Below, in pieces: positions 46,317 through 54,059 of a DNA stretch of 64,000 nt (positions within the stretch are counted from its first letter, which is position 1; each line of letters starts with the position of its first letter). The translations under genes and the position numbers were made by a program. Origin of the DNA: JALZMG01 sp963844175 (lineage in GTDB: Bacteria; Actinomycetota; Acidimicrobiia; Acidimicrobiales; Ilumatobacteraceae); assembly GCA_963844175.1 (NCBI GenBank), contig CAWJNE010000001.1, positions 62,001-126,000 of the forward strand. The letters run 5' to 3'. The notes beneath the pieces are model-generated. The model saw nothing but the letters and a program-made list of their open reading frames with translations. It had not been told where the DNA came from and did not search any database.

Positions 46317-46712
46317 ATGGAGGAGCGGCTCAGCCAGCTCTACGAGGGCGTCGCCGTGCACGCCACGGCCGACCGCGAGCACATGGCCGCCCTCGAGCTG
46401 CTGGCCGTCGTCATGCTCGCCGACTCCCACCTCAGCGACGACGAGCTCGGGGTGCTGCGCGAGCTCACCGAGGACTGGCGCGGCACTGCCTTCTCGTACG
46501 AGCAGTACCTCGGTCAGGCGATGGCCACCTCCCGCCGAGCATGGGCCACGGGCACCGTCAACGAGCTGCTCGACGACATCGACGCCCGGATCACCAGTCG
46601 GGTCCTGCGCATGGCGCTGTTCTCCGCCGCTCGCGAACTGGCCGGTGTCGACGACACCGTGACCCCCGAAGAGGGCACCGTCCTCAACGAGATCGCCGTC
46701 CGCTTCGGCTAG
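46317..46712 (+). CDS. TerB-like helical protein
   Basis: A 131-residue all-helical acidic protein resembling the TerB (tellurite-resistance B-like) fold: two repeated helical modules with LELLAVVMLADSHLSDDELGVLRELTEDW near residue 27 and RMALFSAARELAGVDDTVTPEEGTVLNEIAVRFG at the C-terminus, each with the D.....EE acidic pattern. TerB-like proteins are often linked to membrane or metal stress; no other ter gene is nearby, so no function follows. Its last 4 bp overlap prmC on the other strand. Confidence 0.65.
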   Translation: MEERLSQLYEGVAVHATADREHMAALELLAVVMLADSHLSDDELGVLRELTEDWRGTAFSYEQYLGQAMATSRRAWATGTVNELLDDIDARITSRVLRMALFSAARELAGVDDTVTPEEGTVLNEIAVRFG

Positions 46713-47605
46713 AAGCGGGCGATGGCGACGCGGTCGCGGCCGGCCAGGTCCTGGCGGATCTCGACGTCCGCGTCACCGGTTGCGCTGAGCAGGTCGGCCA
46801 CTGCGGCACCCTGGTCGGCGCCGATCTCGAGCACGAGCCAGCCGCCGGGTCGCAGGCGAGCCGGCGCGCCGGCCACCACCTCGCGGATCGCATCGAGCCC
46901 GTCCGGGCCGGCGAACAGGGCGTGGTGTGGTTCCCACTGCAGGACCGACTGGTCCACGTCCGGCGACCCGTCGGCCACGTAGGGCGGGTTGGCCACGACC
47001 ACGTCGAGGCGCACGTCCTCGGGCAGGGCGTCGAACCAGCGACCGGCGACGATCCGCACGTTGGCCGCCCCCCGCCCGATGCCGGCCAGGTTGGCCCGGG
47101 CCACGTTCAGCGCGTCGCCGTCGTCGTCCGTCAGCCACACCTCCACGCCGACGACCGGCAATTCGTCCGCGAGGGCCAGGCCGATGGCGCCCGAACCGGT
47201 GCCGAGGTCGGCCACGACGATCGGGGGCGAGCACCGACGAGCCAACTCGACGGCGACCCCGGCGACGACCTCCGTCTCCGGCCGTGGGATCAGCACCCGC
47301 CGGTCGACGAACAGGTCGAGGTGCCGGAACCCCCATCGTCCGAGCACGTAGGCCAGCGGTTCCCCGGCGTCGCAGCGGGCCAGCATGGCGTCCAGGTGGG
47401 CGACCATCCGGATCGTCGCCGGCTCATCGAGCACCTCGTCCAACCGATCGGCTCCGCTGGCCACCTCGCACAGCCACCGCGCCGCCGGACGATCACCCAG
47501 CCGCGCCGCCGTCTCGGCCAGCAGCACGTGCCAAGTCGTCGGGCTGCCTGTTCGCTCGCTTGACGTCGCCGTTGCTGCGGAGTCGTGCCCCGGACGCTCG
47601 CTCAC
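46709..47605 (-). CDS. prmC: Peptide chain release factor N5-glutamine methyltransferase
   Basis: A 298-residue SAM-dependent methyltransferase that methylates the Gln of the GGQ motif in release factors. The N-terminal helical domain contains HVLLAETAARLGDRPAARWLCEV; the SAM site reads VVADLGTGSGAIGLALA near residue 127, and the substrate-Gln motif is VVVANPPYVADG near residue 205. The first ~24 residues (MSERPGHDSAATATSSERTG...) come from the 56-bp element at 47,550-47,605. Its GTG overlaps the prfA stop as GTGA, coupling it to its substrate's gene. A tsaC/sua5 gene, often next in this order, is absent. Confidence 0.92.
   Translation of the reverse strand: MSERPGHDSAATATSSERTGSPTTWHVLLAETAARLGDRPAARWLCEVASGADRLDEVLDEPATIRMVAHLDAMLARCDAGEPLAYVLGRWGFRHLDLFVDRRVLIPRPETEVVAGVAVELARRCSPPIVVADLGTGSGAIGLALADELPVVGVEVWLTDDDGDALNVARANLAGIGRGAANVRIVAGRWFDALPEDVRLDVVVANPPYVADGSPDVDQSVLQWEPHHALFAGPDGLDAIREVVAGAPARLRPGGWLVLEIGADQGAAVADLLSATGDADVEIRQDLAGRDRVAIARF
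47550..47605 (-). repeat. 56-bp start-codon element (SERT element), copy 2
   Basis: On the minus strand it begins GTGAGCGAGC and ends CAAGCGAGCGAAC, exactly 56 bp. It supplies the prmC start codon and N-terminal MSER...SSERT peptide, and its GTGA contains the prfA stop codon. The ends are identical to the copies at 19,411 and 58,885; the middle differs. Confidence 0.7.
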
Positions 47606-48690
47606 GAATCGGGATCGTCGGCCAGCAAGCGGGCCCGCTCGTCCTCGGCCAGCGCGGCGACAACGGAGTCGAGGTCACCGGCCAGCACGTCGGCCAGCCG
47701 GTAGATGGTGAAGCCGATGCGGTGGTCGGTCAGGCGGTTCTCCTTGAAGTTGTAGGTGCGGATCTTCTCGCCCCGCCCCCCGCCGCCGACCTGCGACCGC
47801 CGTTCGGCCGACCGTTCCACGTCCCGTTCGCGCTGCGCCGCCTCCAGCAGCCGGGCCCGCAACACCTGCATCGCCCGCGCCCGGTTCTGCAACTGGCTGC
47901 GCTCGTCCTGCATCGACACGACGATCCCGCTCGGCACGTGGGTGATGCGTACGGCCGAGTCCGTCGTGTTGACGCTCTGGCCGCCCGGACCGCTCGACCG
48001 GAACACGTCGATCTGCAGGTCGCGGTCGTCGACCGTGACCTCGACCTCGTCGGCCTCCGGCAGCACGAGCACCGTGGCCGACGACGTGTGGATGCGGCCC
48101 TGGCTCTCGGTGATCGGCACCCGCTGCACGCGATGCGGACCGCCCTCGTACTTGAAGCGCGGCCACGCCTCCGTGCCGCGCACGGACAGCGTGACCTGGT
48201 TCAGGCCGCCGAGGTCGCTGACGTCGGTCGACAGCTCTTCGACCTTCAGCCCGTGCCGCCCGGCGTAGGCGCGGTACATGTCGTAGAGGTCGCGGGCGAA
48301 CAGGTTGGCCTCCTCGCCCCCCTCGGCACCGCGGATCTCGATGATCACATCACGCCCGGCGTACGGGTCAGGGGGCACGAGCAGCTGGCGCAGCTCCTCG
48401 TCGACGGCGGCCAGTGCCTCCACGGTGGACGCCACCTCGGCCTCCCACGACGACCGTTCGACGCCCTCGGTGTCGGCGAGCACCTCCCGCGCCGCGGCGA
48501 GGTCGGACTCCAGCGCCAGACGGCGACGCCCGGCGTCGACGACGGGATCGAGCTGGCGGTACCGGGTGGACACCCGTCGCAGCTCGGCGGGATCGGCGCT
48601 CACCGCCGGGTCGGCCAGCCGGGCCTCGAGGTCGGCGTGCTCGTGCTCCATCGCCGCCAGGCGGGCGAGCAGGCGAGGTGGGTCGGACAC
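47602..48690 (-). CDS. prfA: Peptide chain release factor 1
   Basis: A 362-residue class I release factor recognising UAA and UAG. It has the coiled N-terminal domain, the PEVD-type anticodon region in domain 2, and the catalytic GGQ in FRSSGPGGQSVNTTDSAVRITH near residue 232, methylated by PrmC encoded just downstream. The C-terminal ERSQLQNRARAMQVLRARL matches the family. Start GTG 48690 has TAACCT 9 nt upstream. The order prfA-prmC with GTGA overlap is conserved, but the overlap here lies inside a repeat. Confidence 0.95.
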   Translation of the reverse strand: MSDPPRLLARLAAMEHEHADLEARLADPAVSADPAELRRVSTRYRQLDPVVDAGRRRLALESDLAAAREVLADTEGVERSSWEAEVASTVEALAAVDEELRQLLVPPDPYAGRDVIIEIRGAEGGEEANLFARDLYDMYRAYAGRHGLKVEELSTDVSDLGGLNQVTLSVRGTEAWPRFKYEGGPHRVQRVPITESQGRIHTSSATVLVLPEADEVEVTVDDRDLQIDVFRSSGPGGQSVNTTDSAVRITHVPSGIVVSMQDERSQLQNRARAMQVLRARLLEAAQRERDVERSAERRSQVGGGGRGEKIRTYNFKENRLTDHRIGFTIYRLADVLAGDLDSVVAALAEDERARLLADDPDS

Positions 48691-48733
48691 GGCGCGAGCA
48701 GGTTACCGGTCATGGAATCGTCACGATCCTGCG

Positions 48734-48775
48734 TTGTCATCACTCAACTTTGCTGTAGCGTGATGATCGCATCAC
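48734..48775 (+). promoter_or_regulatory. Promoter and inverted repeat of the Hsp20-like gene
   Basis: TTGTCA (48734-48739), 16 nt, TAGCGT (48756-48761). Overlapping the expected transcription start is GTGATG (48760-48765) with its inverted partner CATCAC (48770-48775), a plausible operator. AGGAG (48793-48797) serves the ATG at 48806. Unlike most genes here, this one has a leader. Confidence 0.5.
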
Positions 48776-48805
48776 TTGACCCATCACCACCCAGGAGTTG
48801 TCCAG

Positions 48806-49237
48806 ATGCTCGTCAGGACCAGGACCCGCCCCTTCGATCAAGCCTTCGACCAGCTCACCCGGTCGTTCTTCGCGCCCACCACCCTGCGCACGCCGACCGT
48901 CGACGCAGCCTGGAGCGACGGCTCGCTCGTGCTGACCGTCGATCTGCCGGGGGTGCCGGCCAGCGCCGTCGACGTGTCCGTCGCCGGTCGCACGCTGACC
49001 GTCGCCGCCCACACCGAGACGCTGGACTGGGAGCGCAGCCTGCGCCTCGGCAACGCGCTCGATCCCGAGCAGGTCGTCGCTCGCCACGTCGACGGCCGCT
49101 TGACGGTGTCCGTCGGCGCCACGCCGACCGCCGAGCCCCGACGCGTCGAGATCGTCACGGACCCGGTCGAGCCGGCGGCCATCGAGGCGCAGGACGTCCC
49201 TCAGGACGTGACGGGGACCAGCGACAGCGAGGGCTGA
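48806..49237 (+). CDS. Hsp20 / alpha-crystallin-like small heat-shock protein
   Basis: A 143-residue protein with a short N-terminal arm (MLVRTRTRPFDQAFDQLTRSFF) typical of small heat-shock proteins and a beta-rich core AAWSDGSLVLTVDLPGVPASAVDVSVAGRTLTVAAH near residue 32, matching the alpha-crystallin strands 'L.vdlPGv....vdVsv.gr.LtV.a'. A divergent second half ends in an acidic tail rather than an IxI motif. It would be an ATP-independent holdase. The ATG has AGGAG 8 nt upstream. The 3' end overlaps the converging unknown gene by 37 bp. Confidence 0.72.
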   Translation: MLVRTRTRPFDQAFDQLTRSFFAPTTLRTPTVDAAWSDGSLVLTVDLPGVPASAVDVSVAGRTLTVAAHTETLDWERSLRLGNALDPEQVVARHVDGRLTVSVGATPTAEPRRVEIVTDPVEPAAIEAQDVPQDVTGTSDSEG

Positions 49238-50235
49238 ACGGCCAACGCTGCCAGATCGGCGGTGATCGGGAGCAGATCCCGGTCAGCGCCGACGACCACC
49301 ACCTCATCGACGCCCGGCTGGTGCAGCCGGGCGTCGATCGCGTACGGGATCACGTCGAGGTCGCCGCCGCTCGTGCACACCACCAGGACGTCGGACCCGT
49401 GCTCGGTGCCGTCCTCGCGCCGCCCGAGCGCCGAGCACGCGGCACGGTCCTTGATGCTCGGTCGCCGCACCGGCGGCTGGATCGGCACCACGGCGGTCAG
49501 TCCCAGCAGCGACGGCTGTTCCTGCAGGCGCCAGCGCAACAGGCGCTCGGGGGCCAGGCGGTTGAGCGGGTGCGGCACACCGTCGGGCCGGCGGTGTTCG
49601 GCCACCGCAGCGACGACCCCGGCGAGCGCCTCGACGGTCGGCACGTCACCGTGGACGATGGCGAACGCCTCGCGGTCGTGAGCGCCCACGCCGACCTCCA
49701 GGCGCACGGCGCCGGTGTGCGGATCGTCGACGACCCTGCACACCTCCAGGCCGCGGACCTCGCCGGTGACCACGCCGTGCTCGACGTTCGGCGTCGCCCC
49801 GCCGGCCACGATCGTTGGGACCAACTCGAGGTGGGCCGGCGTCGGCTCGGGGGGTGGCGAGGGCGGCTCCGCCACCGCCGGGAGGAGCGTGCGGTCGTCG
49901 ACGTGCCACACGTCGACGGGCAACGTGATCCCCGCCGCCCGGCGGGCCAGCACGCCGGTGTCACGCGCCGCCAGCAGGTGGAGGCGAGCGGCGCCGTTGC
50001 GCACGGCCCAGGCCAGGGCCGGTCCGAGCCCGTGCGCCGGATCGTCCTCGACCAGCACCCAGGCGTCGTCGCCGACCATCGCCGCAGCTCCGGGCGGGAA
50101 CGTGCCCGGGCTGGCGTCGATCTTCGTACCCAGGTGGTCGCCGATCAGCGCCAGAAGTTTGAGTGACCGCAGGCGGGCCCTGCGGCCGCCCTCATCGGTC
50201 GTCGTGGTGGAGGCCCGGCGGCCCCCGTCGGTCAC
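49201..50235 (-). CDS. Unknown protein translationally coupled to rpmE
   Basis: A 344-residue protein I do not recognise. It is soluble, with an N-terminal basic helix SLKLLALIGDHLGTK, then alternating hydrophobic strands such as AAMVGDDAWVLVEDD and AWAVRNGAARLHLLAAR, a proline-rich linker EPPSPPPEPTPAH near residue 128, and a C-terminal SDVLVVCTSGGDLDVIPYAIDARLHQPG. The first strands could be a nucleotide-binding or PD-(D/E)xK-like fold, but no catalytic motif is certain. GTG 50235 overlaps the rpmE stop as GTGA, so it is co-expressed with a ribosomal protein. Confidence 0.6.
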   Translation of the reverse strand: MTDGGRRASTTTTDEGGRRARLRSLKLLALIGDHLGTKIDASPGTFPPGAAAMVGDDAWVLVEDDPAHGLGPALAWAVRNGAARLHLLAARDTGVLARRAAGITLPVDVWHVDDRTLLPAVAEPPSPPPEPTPAHLELVPTIVAGGATPNVEHGVVTGEVRGLEVCRVVDDPHTGAVRLEVGVGAHDREAFAIVHGDVPTVEALAGVVAAVAEHRRPDGVPHPLNRLAPERLLRWRLQEQPSLLGLTAVVPIQPPVRRPSIKDRAACSALGRREDGTEHGSDVLVVCTSGGDLDVIPYAIDARLHQPGVDEVVVVGADRDLLPITADLAALAVQPSLSLVPVTS

Positions 50236-50444
50236 TTCTTGGCGCGCTGGCCGTAGCGCTTGTTGAAGCGCTCGACCCGGCCGCCGGAGTCGACCAGCTT
50301 CTGCTTGCCGGTGAAGAACGGATGGCACTCGTTGCAGAGCTCGATCGTCAGATCGCCACCGCGCGTCGACCGGGTGGTGAACGTGTTGCCGCACGAGCAG
50401 CGCACCTGCGTGTCGTGGTAGCGGGGATGGATGTCGGTCTGCAT
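50232..50444 (-). CDS. rpmE: 50S ribosomal protein L31, zinc-binding type
   Basis: A 70-residue L31 with the zinc-ligand cysteines CSC near residue 18 and CNEC near residue 40 (ELCNECHPFFTGKQK), i.e. the C+ form normally made when zinc is plentiful. N-terminal MQTDIHPRYHDTQVRC and the family-specific GGRVERFNKRYG are present. Its place between rho and prfA is the conserved actinobacterial location. A downstream gene overlaps its stop by 4 bp. Confidence 0.96.
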   Translation of the reverse strand: MQTDIHPRYHDTQVRCSCGNTFTTRSTRGGDLTIELCNECHPFFTGKQKLVDSGGRVERFNKRYGQRAKK

Positions 50445-50473
50445 GACAGCTCTCCAGGGCGAGATCGGGACGC

Positions 50474-50938
50474 TCAAGTGTACCGGGAGCTGGCTCGACG
50501 GTTCCCGGCGACGCGCAGCCGGCGGACGTCCACGGCCGCTCCGGTCGCCTCGTCGACGACCAGCGGTCGGACCTCGGCGCGCGACTCCCGGTCGACCAGC
50601 ACGACCGGCGGCTCGTCGCCCTCCCACATCCAGTCCGATCCCCAGCGCCACATCGCCGCCAGCACGGACCAGAACGCTCGGCCCTTGTCCGTGAAGCGGT
50701 AGTCGTAGCGGGGAGGGTGCTCCTCGTAGGCCACCTTGACCAGCAGCCCCTCGTCGACCAGCCGGTTGAGCCGTTGGGCCAGCACGGCCCGGCTGCAGCC
50801 CAGCGCACCCTGCAGGTCGTCGAACCGCGATCGCCCGCTGAACAGCTCGCGCAGCACCAGCGGCGTCCACCAGTCACCGACCAGGTCCGTGACCCGGGCG
50901 ATCGGGCACGGCCAGTCGTCGAAGCGGGTGCGGCGCAC
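50474..50938 (-). CDS. HxlR-family transcriptional regulator
   Basis: A 154-residue winged-helix regulator of the HxlR/DUF24 type, with the single N-terminal cysteine in FDDWPCPIARVTDLVGDWWTPLVLRELF and the recognition helix region LGCSRAVLAQRLNRLVDEGLLVKVAYEEHPPRYDYRFTDKGRA. Such proteins often sense aldehydes, quinones or oxidants through that Cys. The GTG start is the base after the TAG of the molybdopterin oxidoreductase gene, so the two are one operon and it may regulate it. A C-terminal tail of about 40 residues is unassigned. Confidence 0.85.
   Translation of the reverse strand: MRRTRFDDWPCPIARVTDLVGDWWTPLVLRELFSGRSRFDDLQGALGCSRAVLAQRLNRLVDEGLLVKVAYEEHPPRYDYRFTDKGRAFWSVLAAMWRWGSDWMWEGDEPPVVLVDRESRAEVRPLVVDEATGAAVDVRRLRVAGNRRASSRYT
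50477..50482 (-). promoter_or_regulatory. Candidate -10 box TACACT of rpmE
   Basis: On the minus strand TACACT lies 32 nt before the rpmE ATG, giving a leader of about 25 nt. It overlaps the last codons of the HxlR gene, which ends at 50,474. No strong -35 is evident. Confidence 0.35.
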
Positions 50939-53221
50939 CTACGACCCCGCCACCGGCGCCTCGACCCGCTCGAGCCGGGCCGGCACGTGCTTGTGCCACG
51001 GCGTACCGGCGACCCAGTCGCGGTCCTCGCTCGACGTCAAATCGTTCGGCGCCACGCCGGTCACGGCCAGCGTGCCGTCCTCACCGGGGAAGTCGAGGCC
51101 CAAGCCGTTGGGCAGCGAGACGTGCCCCGGCTGCATCGCTTCGTCGATCGCGGCGACGGCGACGGCCGAGCCGCGCTTCGTGGTGACCTTGACGGCGTCT
51201 CCGACGACCACGCCGATGCGATCGGCGTCGATCGGGGCGATCCGCAGCGCGCCCGCGCCGTCACGCTTGCGCCAGGCCGGGTCGCGCAGGATCGTGTTGG
51301 CGGTGAACGACCGCCGCTCGCCAGCCGACAGGACGAACGGGAACGCAGGATCACGTTGCGGCGGCGCCTCGGTGGACAGACCGTCGAGCTCGTCGAGCAG
51401 CTCCTCGATGGCCAGGTGGACGAGCCCGTCCTCCGTGCGCACGCGCGACCAGACGACGTCCGGATCATCGACGCTGAACACCAAGCCGGAGGGCGAGTCG
51501 AGGATGGCGTCGAACAGCGCTTCGCCGGCCGCCGGTCCGGTGCCGAACCCAGCCCGCTCGACCGAGTCGGGGAACGTCTGGGCGCAGCGGTGCGCCGCCG
51601 CCCACAGGACGGCCGCAGCCGCCGCGTCGTGGGGCAGCGTCGGACCGAGCGTGCGGTAGAGCACGACCGGCGCCAGCCGGCCGAGCTCCGGCTTGGCGGC
51701 GACGGCGGCGAAGAACGCCTCGGCGAACCGTCCCCGGCTCTCGGCGGCCGCCTCCCGCAGGGGGCGCAGGTCGTCCTCGGTCACCGCGCCGAGGGCTTCG
51801 CACAGCCGAGCGTGGATCTCCGGTTCGCCCAGCGTGCCCGGGAGCGGCTCGAGCAGCGGCCGGCGGAGGTGGAAGACGTTCGCCGGGAAGTCGAAGTTGA
51901 AGAACGTCGCCTCCCACTTCTCGAATTGCGACGCGGCGGGCAGCACGTAGTCAGCGAGCCGGGCCGTCTCCGTCATGGACACGTCGATGACGACGAGCAG
52001 GTCGAGCGACGCCAGCGCCTCACGCATCCGCGGACCGTCGGCCAGCGAGTGCGCCGGGTTGCCGCTCTCGACGAGCATGGCGCGGTACCGCTGCGGGTGG
52101 TCGGTGAGGATCTCCTCGGCGATCACGTTGCACGGCACCAGCCCGGAGATGATCCGGGCCCCGGCGACCGGGCTGCGCCGCGAGGACCCACCGCCGCTGA
52201 CGGCTGATCCGGCGAGGCTGACGATCGACGACGGGATGTACTGGCCGCCCGGGATGGCGAGGTTGCCCGTGAGCAGCCAGATCAGCTTGTCGAGGTAGCT
52301 GACCAGCGTGGAGTGCAGCGACATCTGGACGCCGAGGTCCTCGAAGACGGCGACGCTGGAGGCGGCGGCGATGCGGCGGGCCGCCCCCCGCAGCAGCTCA
52401 TCGTCGACGCCGGCGATCTCGGCGAACCTGGCGACGTCGATCGTGCCGAGGTGGGCGACGACCTCGGCCAGCCCGGTGGCGTGGGCGGCCAGCCAGTCGT
52501 CGGCCAGGAGCTGCTCCTGGACGAGCACGGCGCAGATGGCGGCGAGGCACCAGGCGTCCGTCCCCGGCTTGACCTGGAGGTGGATGTCGGCCAGCTCGGC
52601 CGATTCGGTGCGCCTCGGGTCGACGACGATGAGGGTGCGCTGCGGGTCGCGCGAGATCTCCTTGAGCGTCGCCCGGGCGCGCGGGAACCCATGGGACTGC
52701 CACGGGTTCTTCCCGAAGAAGACGCCCACCTCGGCGTGCTCGAAGTCGCCGCGCGTGAACCCGCCGAGCAGCTTGGCGTTGACCCAGAACTCGCCGGTCT
52801 TCTCCTGGGCCAGCGCGCTCGACCGGTAGCGGGACCCCAGTGCGCCACGCGTGGCCGTCGAGTACGAGCCGCCGAGGTGGTTCCCCTGCCCGCCGCCGCC
52901 GTAGTAGAAGATCGATTCCCCGCCGTGGGTGTCGCGCACCTCGGCGAAGCGGCCGGCGACCTCAGAGATGGCGGTGTCCCAGTCGATCTCCTCGTAGGTG
53001 CCGTCAGGACGCCGGCGCATCGGCGCCGTCAGGCGGTGGCGACCGTTCTGGTAGTGGTCGAGGCGCAGCGCCTTCTCGCACGTGTAGCCCTGCGACGCGG
53101 GGTGGGCCTTGTCGCCGCGGATGCGTTCGAAGCGGCGACCGTCGTCGCCGCCCAGCCGCACCTCGATCCCGCAGTTGCACTCGCACAAGATGCACGCGGT
53201 GCTGTGCCAATCAGTTGTCAA
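50939..53221 (-). CDS. Molybdopterin-dependent oxidoreductase, [4Fe-4S]-containing
   Basis: A 760-residue DMSO-reductase-family (MopB) enzyme. The N-terminal cluster motif CILCECNCGIEV plus GYTCEKALR gives a C-x2-C-x3-C...C [4Fe-4S] site. The Moco-binding domains show GVFFGKNPWQSHG, VVDPRRTESAELADIHLQVKPGTDAW and the C-terminal MCD domain LPNGLGLDFPGEDG. No Tat signal is present, so it is cytoplasmic, nearer to assimilatory or formate-dehydrogenase-like enzymes; the substrate is unknown. The start is TTG 53221 with GGAGG upstream. No electron-transfer subunit is adjacent. Confidence 0.85.
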   Translation of the reverse strand: MTTDWHSTACILCECNCGIEVRLGGDDGRRFERIRGDKAHPASQGYTCEKALRLDHYQNGRHRLTAPMRRRPDGTYEEIDWDTAISEVAGRFAEVRDTHGGESIFYYGGGGQGNHLGGSYSTATRGALGSRYRSSALAQEKTGEFWVNAKLLGGFTRGDFEHAEVGVFFGKNPWQSHGFPRARATLKEISRDPQRTLIVVDPRRTESAELADIHLQVKPGTDAWCLAAICAVLVQEQLLADDWLAAHATGLAEVVAHLGTIDVARFAEIAGVDDELLRGAARRIAAASSVAVFEDLGVQMSLHSTLVSYLDKLIWLLTGNLAIPGGQYIPSSIVSLAGSAVSGGGSSRRSPVAGARIISGLVPCNVIAEEILTDHPQRYRAMLVESGNPAHSLADGPRMREALASLDLLVVIDVSMTETARLADYVLPAASQFEKWEATFFNFDFPANVFHLRRPLLEPLPGTLGEPEIHARLCEALGAVTEDDLRPLREAAAESRGRFAEAFFAAVAAKPELGRLAPVVLYRTLGPTLPHDAAAAAVLWAAAHRCAQTFPDSVERAGFGTGPAAGEALFDAILDSPSGLVFSVDDPDVVWSRVRTEDGLVHLAIEELLDELDGLSTEAPPQRDPAFPFVLSAGERRSFTANTILRDPAWRKRDGAGALRIAPIDADRIGVVVGDAVKVTTKRGSAVAVAAIDEAMQPGHVSLPNGLGLDFPGEDGTLAVTGVAPNDLTSSEDRDWVAGTPWHKHVPARLERVEAPVAGS

Positions 53222-53296
53222 CGTGGTCCCTCCAGACTGAGTTCAACGACAGAATGCACTCGGCCGGGACGGCGGGTCAAGCCGGTGTGACGGGTG

Positions 53297-53542
53297 TCGC
53301 GTCCGTCGATCGGTGGACGGCTCACTCCCCCGCCACGCCGGGCCAGTCCGGCACGGAAGTGGGCTACGTCCACCGGAGCTGGATGCGGCCGACCGCCGAG
53401 TTCGCCGAACGCACCCCTGACCAAGTGCTGATCGGTCGTCCGACGGCGATGCGCCGGTGGCTCCTCATGGAGCCACCGGCGCTCTCGCGTTGGAGCGACC
53501 CGTCTCGCGTCCACCGATCGGTGGACGGCGCGCTCCCCCGCC
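53297..53542. repeat. Pair of 38-bp direct repeats 208 bp apart
   Basis: 53,297-53,334 and 53,505-53,542 agree at 34 of 38 positions around the shared core GATCGGTGGACGGC and tail CTCCCCCGCC. In the second copy the core is a perfect palindrome CCACCGATCGGTGG. Possible paired binding sites for a regulator of the divergent oxidoreductase or secreted-protein genes. Confidence 0.6.
53452..53481. terminator. Perfect 13-bp hairpin with 4-nt loop
   Basis: CGCCGGTGGCTCC, loop TCAT, GGAGCCACCGGCG. The stem is perfect. There is no T-run and no gene ending nearby on the plus strand, so it may be a regulatory or replication structure rather than a terminator. Confidence 0.4.
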
Positions 53543-53658
53543 CCACCCGCCGAGCAGCCGATACCGGCAGCACCCCGATGCCGTCATCGTGGTCCTTGTT
53601 CCCGGAAGCCCCGGAACGCACCGGAACCCCGGTCAACCACACAGAAGGATGAACCACC

Positions 53659-54024
53659 ATGCGCAGGCTCGCCGCCCTCGCCACCATCACCACCGCCGCC
53701 GCCGCGATCGGAGCCTTCGGGGCGGTCAGCCTCGCCGGCATGGCCAGCGCCGACGGCGCCGGCGCCGGCGTCGTCACCGAGGAGACCAAGTCGTACACCC
53801 GGCCGACGAGCACGTCCGAGCCGATCCACCTGTTCCGCGAAGGCGACGTCGTCGACGTGGTGTGCTTCACCCTCGGCGAGACCCCCGACGAGGAGGGGCG
53901 CATCCAGCCGTGGTTCCGGGTCGCCCCGGCCAGGCCGATCGGTGAGCGGACGACCGGATACGTCCCGGCGTCGGTCATCCAGCCGTCGGAGGACGCCCCG
54001 CCGGTGACGTTGCAGCGTTGCTGA
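53659..54024 (+). CDS. Small secreted protein, SH3-like
   Basis: A 121-residue exported protein. Residues 1-32 form a Sec signal peptide (MRRLAALATITTAAAAIGAF...GMASA-DG). The mature part begins acidic/Gly-rich and contains KSYTRPTSTSEPIHLFREGDVVDVVCFTLGE..WFRVAP...TGYVPASVI, which resembles a bacterial SH3-like cell-wall-binding module. Two cysteines (near residue 72 and the C-terminal residue) could form one disulfide. The ATG has AAGGATG 6-7 nt upstream. Function unknown. Confidence 0.72.
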   Translation: MRRLAALATITTAAAAIGAFGAVSLAGMASADGAGAGVVTEETKSYTRPTSTSEPIHLFREGDVVDVVCFTLGETPDEEGRIQPWFRVAPARPIGERTTGYVPASVIQPSEDAPPVTLQRC

Positions 54025-54059
54025 GCGGACCGATGGTCGACGGCGGTGCGCCGGGAGGG

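Larger units (their letters stand above)
53222..53658. other. 437-bp intergenic region between divergent genes, with repeats and a hairpin
   Basis: No gene I can support. It holds two 38-bp direct repeats (53,297-53,334 and 53,505-53,542), a perfect 13-bp hairpin between them, and near its right end the Shine-Dalgarno-like AAGGATG for the secreted protein. A plus-strand open frame through part of it lacks any family resemblance. Confidence 0.6.

Noticed and set aside
48730..48780. HspR (HAIR) operator at the Hsp20-like gene
   Set aside because: CACTCAAC and CACTTGAC are near each other but do not form CTTGAGT-N7-ACTCAAG.
46927..50166. 1079-codon plus-strand open frame across prmC, prfA and neighbours
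   Set aside because: It is antisense to four convincing genes and its translation is low-complexity Arg/Pro/Ala sequence.
53250..53652. Plus-strand open frame through the intergenic region before the secreted protein
   Set aside because: Composition is Ser/Arg/Pro-rich with no family resemblance, and the region contains repeats and a hairpin instead.
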